Counted from the stretch's first letter, positions 19,456 to 26,546 are shown. The stretch: DNA of 38,858 bases from Parageobacillus caldoxylosilyticus NBRC 107762 (GCF_000632715.1 NZ_BAWO01000026.1:1-38858); one strand, 5' to 3'. Notes: a model not told the origin generated them from the letters alone. Translations and numbers: made by a program.

Positions 19456-19816
19456 AATGGGTTTGAGATAATTCACGAATGCATTCTTGTACTAGCGTTA
19501 CCGCTTGGCTCATCGCCGCGCCGCCGGCAAATGCAGCCGCTACCCCACACGCTTCTAAAATTTCTTGTTCCGAAGCCCCTTCGTCTAAACAGCCTTTCGT
19601 ATGGTAAATCGTGCAATATTCATCTTGCGTAGCAAGGCTGATTCCCAAAGCAATAAGCTGTTTTTCTTTTTTTGATAACGCGCCGGCTTCAAAACAAGCT
19701 TCGGTGAAAGCATTGAAGCTGCTAGCAATTTCGGGGAGTTTCTGCGTAAACACGCCAATTCCCTCTTTATAATGGCGAAGAGCCGCTTCAACCGACGTAT
19801 GTTGTTGCTGGTTCAC
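19454..19816 (-). CDS. yurZ: Carboxymuconolactone decarboxylase-like protein YurZ
   Basis: This 120-residue AhpD/CMD-fold protein matches YurZ, which also sits next to sufC in B. subtilis. The family motif is seen as E66-x-C68-x3-H72 in [13 protein letters not shown], with a further Cys at 76. AhpD-like proteins act as peroxidase-type thiol enzymes, but the classical CxxC is not present here, so an AhpD reaction cannot be assumed. The start is GTG at 19816 with GAGGTG seven bases upstream. The upstream region has been invaded by a TnpB element ending about 43 bases before the start; a TATAAT at about 19840 probably belongs to its promoter. Confidence 0.88.
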   Translation of the reverse strand: MNQQQHTSVEAALRHYKEGIGVFTQKLPEIASSFNAFTEACFEAGALSKKEKQLIALGISLATQDEYCTIYHTKGCLDEGASEQEILEACGVAAAFAGGAAMSQAVTLVQECIRELSQTH

Positions 19817-19866
19817 TCCTTAACACCTCTTTCCATAATTATATCGGTGTTAGTATGCGTCAACTA

Positions 19867-19886
19867 CCCAACGGCTAAACCTTGGG
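19867..19886 (-). repeat. Right-end hairpin of the TnpB element
   Basis: CCCAACGG and CC-TTGGG arms form an imperfect hairpin 13 bases beyond the tnpB stop codon. This is the position of the right-end structure that in intact relatives forms the 3' part of the omega RNA. Confidence 0.6.
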
Positions 19887-19898
19887 CTTGCAGCTAGC

Positions 19899-20333
19899 CT
19901 AATTGGCTGCCGCGTTCGGCTGGTTGACCGCAGCCCTGCGGATATTTTCCGCAGCCACGTTGTCGGCAGGGGCAACGTACCCACAAGCGCGACAACAAAA
20001 CTGATCCCTTGACGGCCTGTTTCTTTGGCAACATGTCCGCAAATCGGACAGGTGCGGGAAGTATTCTTCGGATGAACCAATACCACCCGAACGTCAGCGA
20101 TCGCTGCTTTATACTCCATAAACTTTCTCAACTGATAAAAAGACCGAGAAGAGTGTTGACGACGCTGTTGCTAGTAGCAAAGCCGATGGATTTTCGTTTT
20201 GGAAAAGGTTCTGGAGCGAAAAGCAATCTCGCTAATATAGTTGCAAGCTTGGTTAAACCGTTTCATCGTTTCCAGCAACGCATGGAAATTGTTCAGGGGT
20301 TGGCGCTAATTTTATCTTGAGAGTGCAGAGCAT
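19899..20333 (-). pseudogene. tnpB: Internally deleted and frameshifted tnpB
   Basis: TnpB is the RNA-guided nuclease of IS200/IS605 elements, normally about 370-400 residues. Here the minus strand reads MLCTLKIKLAPTPEQF from the ATG at 20333 (AGGTG upstream), then one extra base shifts into HALLETMKRFNQACNYI. The same frame crosses a TAG stop and passes directly into the C-terminal part, LRKFMEYKAAIADVRVVLV and the zinc knuckle SRTCPICGH. A missing base after VAKE shifts again into CCRACGYVAPADN, ending at a TAG at 19899-19901. About 250 central residues, including the RuvC core, are gone. The product cannot be active. Confidence 0.85.
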
Positions 20334-20422
20334 TCTTCATTCACCTGCTTTTCTAAATTCATTATACTTATATTGAATAAATAATTCAGTATATATTGAA
20401 AATAAGAAAAATCCGCCTTCCT

Positions 20423-20442
20423 CCCACAGCTAAAGCCGTGGG
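20423..20442 (-). repeat. Left-end hairpin of the TnpB element
   Basis: CCCACAGC and GCCGTGGG arms with a TAAA loop form a hairpin, itself enclosed by CCGCC and GGCGG about six to ten bases further out. It lies roughly 90 bases upstream of the tnpB start. Confidence 0.65.
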
Positions 20443-20506
20443 CTTCCGGCGGGTGTTCTCATGAAGGAAAAAGGAATTAAAATATAGACGAATGGAAGGG
20501 AAACAA

Positions 20507-20692
20507 ATGGGAAAATGGATTTCCATGTTCCTCATGATGATTATCATCTCTATCTTGTTATTTTTCTTGGTAGGGGCATTGTTGGAAGACGCTCAACCAA
20601 CCGATATTGTTACCATCGTTATTTCGCTTCAATGCTCTTTGATCATTACGCTGCTGATCGCCATTCTCGAAAAGCTGCCAAAAAAGAAATAA
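20507..20692 (+). CDS. Small two-segment membrane protein, unknown function
   Basis: I do not recognise this 61-residue protein. It starts MGKWISMFLMMIIISILLF and has two hydrophobic segments (about residues 5-25 and 33-53) joined by an acidic turn, EDAQPTD, with a Lys-rich C-terminus, KLPKKK. That pattern suggests a small hairpin membrane protein with both ends inside. The ATG at 20507 has GGAAGGG six bases upstream. It lies right after the TnpB element and is convergent with metQ; its stop falls in their shared terminator. The strong ribosome site and the dedicated terminator support a real gene. Confidence 0.65.
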   Translation: MGKWISMFLMMIIISILLFFLVGALLEDAQPTDIVTIVISLQCSLIITLLIAILEKLPKKK

Positions 20693-20717
20693 CGGAAGCG
20701 AATCGCTTCCGTTATTT
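20687..20717. terminator. Bidirectional terminator between the small membrane protein gene and metQ
   Basis: A perfect 14-bp stem (AAATAACGGAAGCG with CGCTTCCGTTATTT) has a 3-base loop and lies exactly between two convergent genes, overlapping both stops. Confidence 0.9.
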
Positions 20718-21556
20718 TATTGTGCCGCTGGAATGACAGCGCCTTTATATTCTTTTTTAATAAAGTCTTGAATTTCTTTCGACTGCAACACTTCGACAAG
20801 CGTTTTAATTTCTTTGCGGTTTTCATCGCCTTTACGTACAGCGATAATATTGACATATGGGTTGTTTTTCGGCGACTCGACAGCAATCGGGTCTTTTGCA
20901 GGGTCCAAGCCAGCATCTAGCGCATAGTTCGCGTTAATCACGACCGCATCGCCTTCGCCGTTTTTATAAATTTGCGGCAGCATTCCCGCATCAACATCTG
21001 TTTTAAATTTTAAATGTTTCGGATTCTCGACAATGTCTTTCACTGTTGCTTTTGTTTTGTCCACGCCGTCTTTTAACTTAATCAATCCTTTTTCTTGCAG
21101 CATCGATAAAATGCGGCCATGGTCGGCAACCGAGTTGCTCATGATGATCGTCGCACCGTCTGGCAATTCTTCAAGGCTTTTATATTTTTTCGAATAAACG
21201 CCGATTGGCTCAATATGAATGCCGCCAGCGTTGACAAAGTCATATCCGTGTTCTTTTTTCTGCGCTTCTAAATACGGAATGTGTTGGAAATAGTTCGCGT
21301 CAATTTCTTTATCCGCCAACGCTTTGTTTGGCAATACATAATCTTGGAATGTAACAATTTTTAAATCAATGCCTTTTTCTTTTAAAATTGGTTTTGCTTT
21401 TTCTAAAATTTCGGCATGCGGAACATTGGAAGCTCCAACGACTAATTTTGTTAATTTCCCTTCTTTTTTGCCACCATCAGCGTTGTTATTGCCTCCGCAT
21501 GCTGCCAATGCCAACACAAGAACGACGGCAAATAATGCACTAATCCATTTTTTCAT
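20717..21556 (-). CDS. metQ: Methionine ABC transporter substrate-binding lipoprotein
   Basis: MetQ binds methionine outside the cell. The 279-residue protein has a signal peptide with lipobox LAAC, lipidated Cys at residue 20, then an Asn/Gly/Lys-rich linker. The NlpA/MetQ fold shows LVVGASNVPHAEIL, KIVTFQDYVLPNKAL, EIDANYFQHIPYL and, near the end, NIIAVRKGDEN. The pattern matches B. subtilis MetQ (YusA). It lies 16 bases after metP and ends in a strong terminator. Expression should follow the S-box upstream of metN. Confidence 0.95.
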   Translation of the reverse strand: MKKWISALFAVVLVLALAACGGNNNADGGKKEGKLTKLVVGASNVPHAEILEKAKPILKEKGIDLKIVTFQDYVLPNKALADKEIDANYFQHIPYLEAQKKEHGYDFVNAGGIHIEPIGVYSKKYKSLEELPDGATIIMSNSVADHGRILSMLQEKGLIKLKDGVDKTKATVKDIVENPKHLKFKTDVDAGMLPQIYKNGEGDAVVINANYALDAGLDPAKDPIAVESPKNNPYVNIIAVRKGDENRKEIKTLVEVLQSKEIQDFIKKEYKGAVIPAAQ

Positions 21557-21572
21557 ATCGATTTCCCCCTTT

Positions 21573-22241
21573 TTATCGTTTATCTATTTTGGAAGTGACA
21601 AAGTCACCAATAAACTGAATGACAAAGACAATTACTAAAACTAGAACGGTAGCGACAAACGTGACATCGTTATGACTGCGCTGGAATCCTTCTAAATAGG
21701 CTAAGTTTCCAAGACCGCCGGCACCAACAACCCCTGCCATCGCCGTATATCCGACTAAAGCAATCGCCGTTACAGTAATTCCAGACACAAGCGCAGGCAG
21801 TGACTCTGGAAGCAGCACTTTCCAAATAATCGTTGCCGTCGATGCCCCCATCGCTTTCGCGGCTTCAATGACGCCTTTATCAATTTCACGGAGCGCAATT
21901 TCCACCATTCTCGCGTAAAATGGCGCTGCTCCGATAATGAGCGCCGGCAGCGCGGCGTTGGCACCAAGAATCGTTCCAACCAACAATTTCGTAAATGGGA
22001 TTAACAAAATAATTAATATAATAAATGGAATGGAACGGAAAATATTGACGATAGCGGCAATGATCATATTCGCCAGACGGTTCTCCCAGAGGTTTCCCTT
22101 TGACGTTAAAAATAAAAGCAGTCCAAGAATCGTTCCCAATATAAATGTCGCCACAACGGCGACGCCTGTCATATAAAGCGTCTCAACCGTAGCCGCCCAA
22201 ATCATATCCCATTCTACGTTCGGCAAGAGGTTAGCGAGCAT
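21573..22241 (-). CDS. metP: Methionine ABC transporter permease
   Basis: This 222-residue permease (MetP in B. subtilis, MetI in E. coli) forms the membrane channel of the importer. About five hydrophobic segments are visible, with the EAA-type coupling motif EAAKAMGASTATIIWKVLLP. The ATG at 22241 has GGAGGTG upstream and overlaps the end of metN by 11 bases. Confidence 0.95.
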   Translation of the reverse strand: MLANLLPNVEWDMIWAATVETLYMTGVAVVATFILGTILGLLLFLTSKGNLWENRLANMIIAAIVNIFRSIPFIILIILLIPFTKLLVGTILGANAALPALIIGAAPFYARMVEIALREIDKGVIEAAKAMGASTATIIWKVLLPESLPALVSGITVTAIALVGYTAMAGVVGAGGLGNLAYLEGFQRSHNDVTFVATVLVLVIVFVIQFIGDFVTSKIDKR

Positions 22242-23259
22242 CCGTAATCACCTCCACTGCCACTTGCTGCTGGCGAATATAATCGATCGCGCGGGCCACT
22301 TCCTCTTTTTCCCCATCCATATGAACAAACAGCACACCGTAGGCGCCTTGATGAGTTTGTGAAATTTTCCCTTGTAAAATATTTGCATCCACTTGAAACT
22401 GACGCACAACATTGGCAATCAGCGGCTGTTCCGCAGCCTCTCCGACGAACGTCAATTGGATAACCGTTCCGTTCGGATATTTATCGAGCAGATGGGTAAT
22501 CGTTTCTTTTGTTTCCTCCGGTTCAACAACCTGTTGCACAAACCGTTTCGTAATCTCTTGTTTTGGCTGCCGGAACACTTGCAGCACTTCGCCTTGCTCG
22601 ACAATTTTTCCGTTCTCCATCACTGCGACGCGATCGCAAATTTTACGAATCACATGCATTTCATGGGTAATTAATACGATCGTCAATCCTAAACGTTTAT
22701 TAATATCCACCAAAAGCTCCAAAATGGAATCGGTTGTCTGCGGGTCTAGCGCGGATGTCGCCTCATCGCACAATAACACTTTTGGATTGTTTGCTAACGC
22801 ACGCGCGATGCCAACGCGCTGCTTTTGCCCGCCGCTCAGCTGTGACGGGTAAGCATGTTCTCTTCCTTGCAGCCCGACAAGCTGAATTAGCTCATCGACC
22901 CGCTTTTTCCGCGTTTCTTTCGGAATACCAGCAATTTCTAAAGGAAATGCAATATTTTCATGAACGGTTCTTGACCATAATAAATTAAAATGCTGGAAAA
23001 TCATCCCGATTTCCTGGCGAGCCTTTCGCAATTCTTTTCCTTTAATATTAGCCATATCCCGTCCGGCAACAATGACTTTACCGCTTGTCGGTTTTTCCAA
23101 TCCGTTAAGAAGACGGATGAGCGAGCTTTTCCCCGCGCCGCTATATCCGATAATTCCAAAAATTTCCCCTTCCTTAATTTGCAAAGAAACATTGTCGACT
23201 GCGGTGATCGACCCGCTTGCCGCTTCATATATTTTTGTCACATTTTCCAACGTAATCAT
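22231..23259 (-). CDS. metN: Methionine ABC transporter ATP-binding protein
   Basis: MetN energises methionine uptake. From the ATG at 23259 (AAGGTG nine bases upstream) it has 342 residues; starts at 23265 or 23271 are possible but less like the family. Motifs are Walker A GYSGAGKSS, Q-loop IFQHFNLL, signature LSGGQKQRVGIARAL, Walker B VLLCDEATSALDP and His-loop VLITHEMHV. A C-terminal NIL/ACT-like domain (about residues 265-342) binds methionine in homologs and inhibits transport when methionine is plentiful. Confidence 0.96.
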   Translation of the reverse strand: MITLENVTKIYEAASGSITAVDNVSLQIKEGEIFGIIGYSGAGKSSLIRLLNGLEKPTSGKVIVAGRDMANIKGKELRKARQEIGMIFQHFNLLWSRTVHENIAFPLEIAGIPKETRKKRVDELIQLVGLQGREHAYPSQLSGGQKQRVGIARALANNPKVLLCDEATSALDPQTTDSILELLVDINKRLGLTIVLITHEMHVIRKICDRVAVMENGKIVEQGEVLQVFRQPKQEITKRFVQQVVEPEETKETITHLLDKYPNGTVIQLTFVGEAAEQPLIANVVRQFQVDANILQGKISQTHQGAYGVLFVHMDGEKEEVARAIDYIRQQQVAVEVITDAR

Positions 23260-23300
23260 GCACATTTTCACCTTCCTTCATCTAGCAGGCGGCTCGTTCC

Positions 23301-23464
23301 AAAAAGAAAACCTTTCTGCTCGAAGAGAACAGAAAGGTAATATCATTACCATTCCGTCTCTTATCTCCCAAAGCAGACGCTTTGTGTGAATTGGCACCAT
23401 TTCAGCACATGTGCTGACGGTTGCCGGGCTTCATTGGGCACATCCCTCCACCTCTCTTGATAAG
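23301..23464 (-). promoter_or_regulatory. SAM-I (S-box) riboswitch upstream of metNPQ
   Basis: On the minus strand the leader has all S-box landmarks in order: P1 arm CTTATC, AGAGGTGGAGGGATGTGCCC, TGAAGCCCGGCAACC, a P3 hairpin, the TGGTGCCAATTC block, a P4 hairpin and the closing GGGAGATAAG. Downstream lies a terminator stem (CCTTTCTG with CAGAAAGG, 23311-23337) with TTTTCTTTTT. SAM binding should terminate transcription before metN. Confidence 0.95.
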
Positions 23465-23528
23465 AGCACAACAATCATATTATTCAATTACAAATCTTCA
23501 ATTAATTACAAATTAATTTACGAATGTG

Positions 23529-23558
23529 ATTGTATCATCTTATGTCGAATCATGTCAA
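23529..23558 (-). promoter_or_regulatory. SigA promoter of the metNPQ riboswitch
   Basis: On the minus strand TTGACA (23553-23558) and TACAAT (23529-23534) are spaced by 18 bases. It lies about 65 bases upstream of the aptamer. Confidence 0.8.
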
Positions 23559-23598
23559 CAAAAAAATTTTTCTCCCATATTTTTCGGCAATCTTACTT

Positions 23599-23733
23599 TT
23601 ATGATGAAACGGAAATATTCAAAGTAATCCACGTCGCAGCGGCAATGGTCTGCCCTAAATCCTCAATTCATTCATTGATGTTTTCCAATCCCAACAGACG
23701 ACCAAATCCTCTGTTCCCCCCTTGATTTGTAAT
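23599..23733 (-). pseudogene. Possible remnant of an S-box-controlled gene
   Basis: Between the upstream S-box and the metN promoter the minus strand reads, with one internal TGA, GGNRGFGRLLGLENINE then IEDLGQTIAAATWITLNIS before a TAA at 23599. The part RLLGLENINExIEDLGQTI vaguely recalls the C-terminus of Cys/Met-metabolism PLP enzymes (RLSVGLEN...IADLEQAL type). Such genes are common S-box targets. The match is by eye and weak; it may be chance. Confidence 0.25.
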
Positions 23734-23873
23734 AAAAACTCTCTCTTGTCAGGGAGAGAGGGGGGACATGTTTTTGATCTTTTCGAGCTGTCTAGGCTCC
23801 TGGAATTAGCACCGTGTTAGGAAAACCGATTGCGGGATTGCACTGGGCAGCCTCTCCGCCTCTTGTAATCAAA
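23734..23873 (-). promoter_or_regulatory. Degenerate second SAM-I (S-box) riboswitch
   Basis: The minus strand carries a P1 pairing (TTTGAT with ATCAAA, 23868-23873 and 23773-23778), AGAGGCGGAGAGGCTGCCC, a GCAATCGG in place of the usual GCAACC, the diagnostic ACGGTGCTAATTCC block, and a terminator stem (CTCTCTC with GAGAGAG, 23739-23760) followed by five T. Several normally invariant core bases differ, and no gene follows, so it looks like a decaying orphan riboswitch. Confidence 0.75.
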
Positions 23874-23945
23874 GTTTTTTCTGAATGGCAGCACTATTTT
23901 CTGCGCCTATGAATTTTTTGCATAGGAAACTATGTGAAACATTAT

Positions 23946-24293
23946 TTAACAAACATATCGATATGGCTTGGCTAAGTGAAGCAATGACTCCAACAATAAC
24001 ATATGCCGGAAACTTCCGGAAATACACACTTCTTTCAGACGAATTTGCTGCTGCAATTTCATCCTTCCGCTTAATAGCGATTCCAATGCTTCTTTTGACC
24101 CGCGCACCGTTAATACCCGCCGCTCGTCTACTTCCGCTTTTGGACTGATTTGATGTTTTGAAATCGCCACGACTGCTGTTTCCGTTTCGCACTCAAAGCG
24201 AACGTACAGCTCTTCTTCCGGTAAAATCGGCAATAGATGATTTAATGTTTGCATTCGTTCGGCAAGTTGGCTGACTAGTTCACGCATATTCAT
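23946..24293 (-). CDS. yusD: SCP2-like protein YusD
   Basis: This 115-residue protein occupies the yusD position between metN and yusE and resembles the SCP2 sterol-binding-like family. It is a small soluble alpha/beta protein with an N-terminal helix (MRELVSQLAERMQTLNHL), a beta-rich middle and a KEALESLLSGRMKLQQ segment typical of SCP2-type domains. No ligand or function is established. The ATG at 24293 has GGGGGAGG eight bases upstream. A weak inverted repeat CCTATG/CATAGG lies downstream before the orphan S-box. Confidence 0.7.
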   Translation of the reverse strand: MNMRELVSQLAERMQTLNHLLPILPEEELYVRFECETETAVVAISKHQISPKAEVDERRVLTVRGSKEALESLLSGRMKLQQQIRLKEVCISGSFRHMLLLESLLHLAKPYRYVC

Positions 24294-24408
24294 TTTATCC
24301 GCCTCCCCCTTGTTTCATTTATTTCCATATGAGCGAAAAGAATCCTTTAGAAAAAGCTCGACAAATCATTTAGAAAAAGAACAAAATTCCCGTCATTTCC
24401 CAAGAAAT

Positions 24409-24528
24409 ATGTCAAATGGAGGCAAAATAACTGCTGTTTTCAACGCGAGCGCCAAACACATCATGGGGGAGGGGAATCGTTCACAAATCGTCGATGAACT
24501 AGTCTATCTTTGGCTTCAAAAAATCTAA
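24409..24528 (+). CDS. Possible small protein, 39 residues
   Basis: I do not recognise this short frame, which starts MSNGGKITAVFNASAKHIMG and ends ELVYLWLQKI. It looks coding in composition but the ribosome site before the ATG at 24409 (CAAGAAAT) is weak, and its stop overlaps the end of yusE on the other strand. It fills the gap between the divergent side of yusD and yusE. It could be a real micropeptide gene or a chance frame. Confidence 0.3.
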   Translation: MSNGGKITAVFNASAKHIMGEGNRSQIVDELVYLWLQKI

Positions 24529-24845
24529 TGGCTGTTCGGCAACATCTCTTTTATTGTTTCATGCAAATAAGGAACAGAATGAAATGCATACCACTTTTTG
24601 ACGATATTACCACGTTGAAATAAAAGAAGGCATGGAACGCTTTCAATTTTCCATGCAACCGCCCGCTTCGGTATATAATTAATATCCGTCTGGTAAAACG
24701 GAAGAAACGGAAACAATTCCTCGACTACTTCCAGCATCCGTTTGGCAAGCTGACAAGTGCCGCACATCGGCGTATATAAATAAAGGCAAACTACCTCTTC
24801 GTTGCGAATGACTTCATCGATTTCAAACGGCTCTATTTTTTTCAT
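24525..24845 (-). CDS. yusE: Thioredoxin-like protein YusE
   Basis: This 106-residue thioredoxin-fold protein matches YusE. The active site is C28-G-T-C31 in TPMCGTCQLAKRML, after a beta strand VVCLYLY. The cis-Pro region IESVPCLLLFQRG follows at about residues 68-80. It has no signal peptide, so it is cytosolic. The start ATG lies a few bases before the end of yusF. It lies in the yusGFE group of small genes. Confidence 0.88.
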   Translation of the reverse strand: MKKIEPFEIDEVIRNEEVVCLYLYTPMCGTCQLAKRMLEVVEELFPFLPFYQTDINYIPKRAVAWKIESVPCLLLFQRGNIVKKWYAFHSVPYLHETIKEMLPNSH

Positions 24846-24852
24846 TGCCTAC

Positions 24853-25203
24853 TCACCTTTTCAATAAATAATTCATATGCACATCAAAATTCGCACGCAA
24901 TAATACTTGCGCAATATGCCAATTTGGCGCGGCTGCCACTTCGCGGTAGGCACGGTCAATATAAATATGTTCCGCTTCTGGAAACTCGCGGCGAAACTGC
25001 TTGCGTAATTTTTCGCCTGCTTCATCGGCATCGACTAATATATAAACGTCTTTATAATAAAGCTCGTCAATCAGCTCCTCCAGCCTGGCATCGCTGATTG
25101 TCCCGTTGGTGCAAATAATTTCCACCGGCTCATTTAGAATATTGGCGATTTTTTGTTTGTCAGAGCGTCCTTCGACAATAATCACTTTTTCGATTTCCGT
25201 CAT
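24853..25203 (-). CDS. yusF: Toprim domain protein YusF
   Basis: This 116-residue protein is essentially a single Toprim domain, as in B. subtilis YusF. The metal-binding acidic motifs are visible: the Glu of VIIVEGRSDKQ near the N-terminus and the DxD of ILVDADEAGEKLRKQ at about residues 58-60. Small Toprim proteins of this type resemble the RNase M5/primase core, but the substrate is unknown. The ATG at 25203 has GGGTGA six bases upstream; the TTG at 25209 is less likely. Confidence 0.88.
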   Translation of the reverse strand: MTEIEKVIIVEGRSDKQKIANILNEPVEIICTNGTISDARLEELIDELYYKDVYILVDADEAGEKLRKQFRREFPEAEHIYIDRAYREVAAAPNWHIAQVLLRANFDVHMNYLLKR

Positions 25204-25325
25204 AAACAATCACCCAAAAGTAAATGTCGTTGTACTATTATTTATATGACAACGGCGGCCATGGTTTCCGTCGCAGAAACGGGCGGGCGCCGCTTCATAA
25301 ACCGCATCTTATAAAAACAAGAAGA

Positions 25326-25350
25326 AAGCAACGGCAGCACACCGTTGCTT
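25326..25350 (-). terminator. Terminator after yusG
   Basis: A perfect 9-bp stem (AAGCAACGG with CCGTTGCTT) lies directly after the yusG stop on the minus strand and is followed by TCTTCTTG, a weak T-rich tract. Confidence 0.65.
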
Positions 25351-25596
25351 TTAGCACCAACCAGCCTCACCGTCGCAATCGACATACTTTTGATCTGGCT
25401 CAACGGTGACGGTCATTTCCTTATAAATTTGTCCATTTTTCTGTTCATATCCACTTTTTAACTGCAGCAAATGGCTTGATTGTGAAAAAGGAAGATGGCC
25501 AATTTGCTCATTCCCCACATATAGTTCAACCGAATCACCGTTTATTTTGCCTATCACGCGATCGGTGATGTTGACTTGTCTTGTTTCTAATGCCAT
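25351..25596 (-). CDS. yusG: YusG family protein (DUF2553)
   Basis: This 81-residue protein matches YusG, a small conserved Bacillales protein of unknown function. It begins MALETRQVNITDRVIGKING and ends with a Cys-containing tail, YVDCDGEAGWC. The predicted content is mostly beta strand. The ATG at 25596 has AAGGGGTG five bases upstream; the in-frame extension to 25641 has no ribosome site. It lies 72 bases after gcvH. Confidence 0.8.
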   Translation of the reverse strand: MALETRQVNITDRVIGKINGDSVELYVGNEQIGHLPFSQSSHLLQLKSGYEQKNGQIYKEMTVTVEPDQKYVDCDGEAGWC

Positions 25597-25668
25597 AGGA
25601 GCACCCCTTTTTGTCCATTCAGTTATGTATAGGGTGTCCATCCTTTTTATGATTCATAGCAGGAAGGT

Positions 25669-26052
25669 TTAACCTTCTTTTACCATTGCTTCATATTGCT
25701 CTGCTGTTAATAAATTATCGATCTCGCTCATATCTTTCGGCTCGACGACAATCATCCATGCTTTTTCATATGGGGATTCATTGACATACTCTGGATTGTC
25801 GTTTAATTCTTCATTGACTTCAACGACTTTGCCGCTGATCGGCGCATAAAGCTCGGACACCGTTTTGACCGATTCCACGCTGCCAAATGGCTCATTGGCG
25901 GTAATTTCCGTTCCTACTTCCGGAAGTTCGACAAACACGATATCTCCTAGTTCGGATTGCGCAAAATCCGTAATGCCGATGCGCACTTTGTCTCCTTCTA
26001 CACGCACCCACTCATGTTCTTCTGAATAGCGTAATTCTTTCGGTGTATTCAT
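25669..26052 (-). CDS. gcvH: Glycine cleavage system H protein
   Basis: GcvH is the lipoyl carrier of the glycine cleavage system. From the ATG at 26052 (GGAGGG upstream) it has 127 residues. The lipoylated lysine is K63 in [15 protein letters not shown]. Length and order match B. subtilis GcvH. The other gcv genes are not in this window, as in B. subtilis, where GcvH also serves as the obligate relay for lipoyl groups made by LipM and LipA and moved by LipL. A separate promoter upstream is plausible. Confidence 0.96.
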   Translation of the reverse strand: MNTPKELRYSEEHEWVRVEGDKVRIGITDFAQSELGDIVFVELPEVGTEITANEPFGSVESVKTVSELYAPISGKVVEVNEELNDNPEYVNESPYEKAWMIVVEPKDMSEIDNLLTAEQYEAMVKEG

Positions 26053-26132
26053 GCTCGCATCCCTCCATATTGACAAAAAATATGCTCTTTTTCATCATAA
26101 CCGATTTTACCAAAAAACTCACTGAATTCGTC

Positions 26133-26492
26133 TCATTCGTTGAAAAATTTTTCATATTGTTCCTCTTGGAACCCGACAAGGACATGATTCCCATCGGTTA
26201 AAATCGGCCGTTTGATCAACATGCCATCTGAGGCAAGTATTTCAAGAAGCTCTTCCTCGGAAGCGGTATTCACTTTTTCTTTTAACCCTAACTGCCGGTA
26301 TTTCATACCACTTGTATTGAAAAATTTTTTCAACGGCAGCCCGCTTTTGCGATAAAGCTCTGTCAATTCCGCTTTTGTCGGGGGATTTTCGACGATATGC
26401 ACTGCTTGTACGTCGATTCCATGTTCGTCAAGCCATTTTTTTGCTTTCCGGCACGTGCCGCATTTTGGATACCAATAAAACGTGAACGCCAT
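26133..26492 (-). CDS. yusI: ArsC/Spx family protein YusI
   Basis: This 119-residue thioredoxin-fold protein matches YusI. The redox motif is C11-G-T-C14 in YPKCGTCRKAKKWL, and the RPILTDGNHVLVGF segment with the conserved Arg-Pro-Ile is typical of the ArsC/Spx group. It lacks the RNA-polymerase-binding features by which Spx itself is recognised with certainty, so the function is open. The ATG at 26492 follows GGGTGAAG. It lies just beyond the fadE terminator. Confidence 0.85.
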   Translation of the reverse strand: MAFTFYWYPKCGTCRKAKKWLDEHGIDVQAVHIVENPPTKAELTELYRKSGLPLKKFFNTSGMKYRQLGLKEKVNTASEEELLEILASDGMLIKRPILTDGNHVLVGFQEEQYEKFFNE

Positions 26493-26513
26493 CTTCACCC
26501 ATCCTTTATATAC

Positions 26514-26540
26514 AAAGTACCAGGACAAGCCTGGTACTTT
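26514..26540 (-). terminator. Terminator of the fadNAE operon
   Basis: An 11-bp perfect stem (AAAGTACCAGG with CCTGGTACTTT) has a 5-base loop and lies six bases after the fadE stop on the minus strand, followed by GTATATAAAGG. The T-run is weak, so read-through into yusI is possible. Confidence 0.75.
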
Positions 26541-26546
26541 CCATTA

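Larger units (their letters stand above)
19859..20460 (-). mobile_element. Degenerate IS200/IS605-type TnpB element
   Basis: The element is about 600 bases and carries a wrecked tnpB on the minus strand and no tnpA. Both ends keep subterminal hairpins: 20423-20442 on the left side of tnpB and 19867-19886 on the right side. On the minus strand the left end follows TTCAT and the right end stops at TTGAC, compatible with single-strand IS605-type insertion 3' of a short target motif. Exact borders are inferred from these motifs. Confidence 0.7.

Noticed and set aside
23869-24192. Minus-strand frame of 107 residues in another frame of yusD
   Set aside because: yusD has the strong ribosome site and family features; this is an overlapping frame that runs on into the orphan S-box.
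25224-25409. Plus-strand frame starting MSLYYYLYDNGGHGF
   Set aside because: It has a weak ribosome site, runs into the yusG terminator and the yusG coding region on the other strand, and only its first few residues look unusual.
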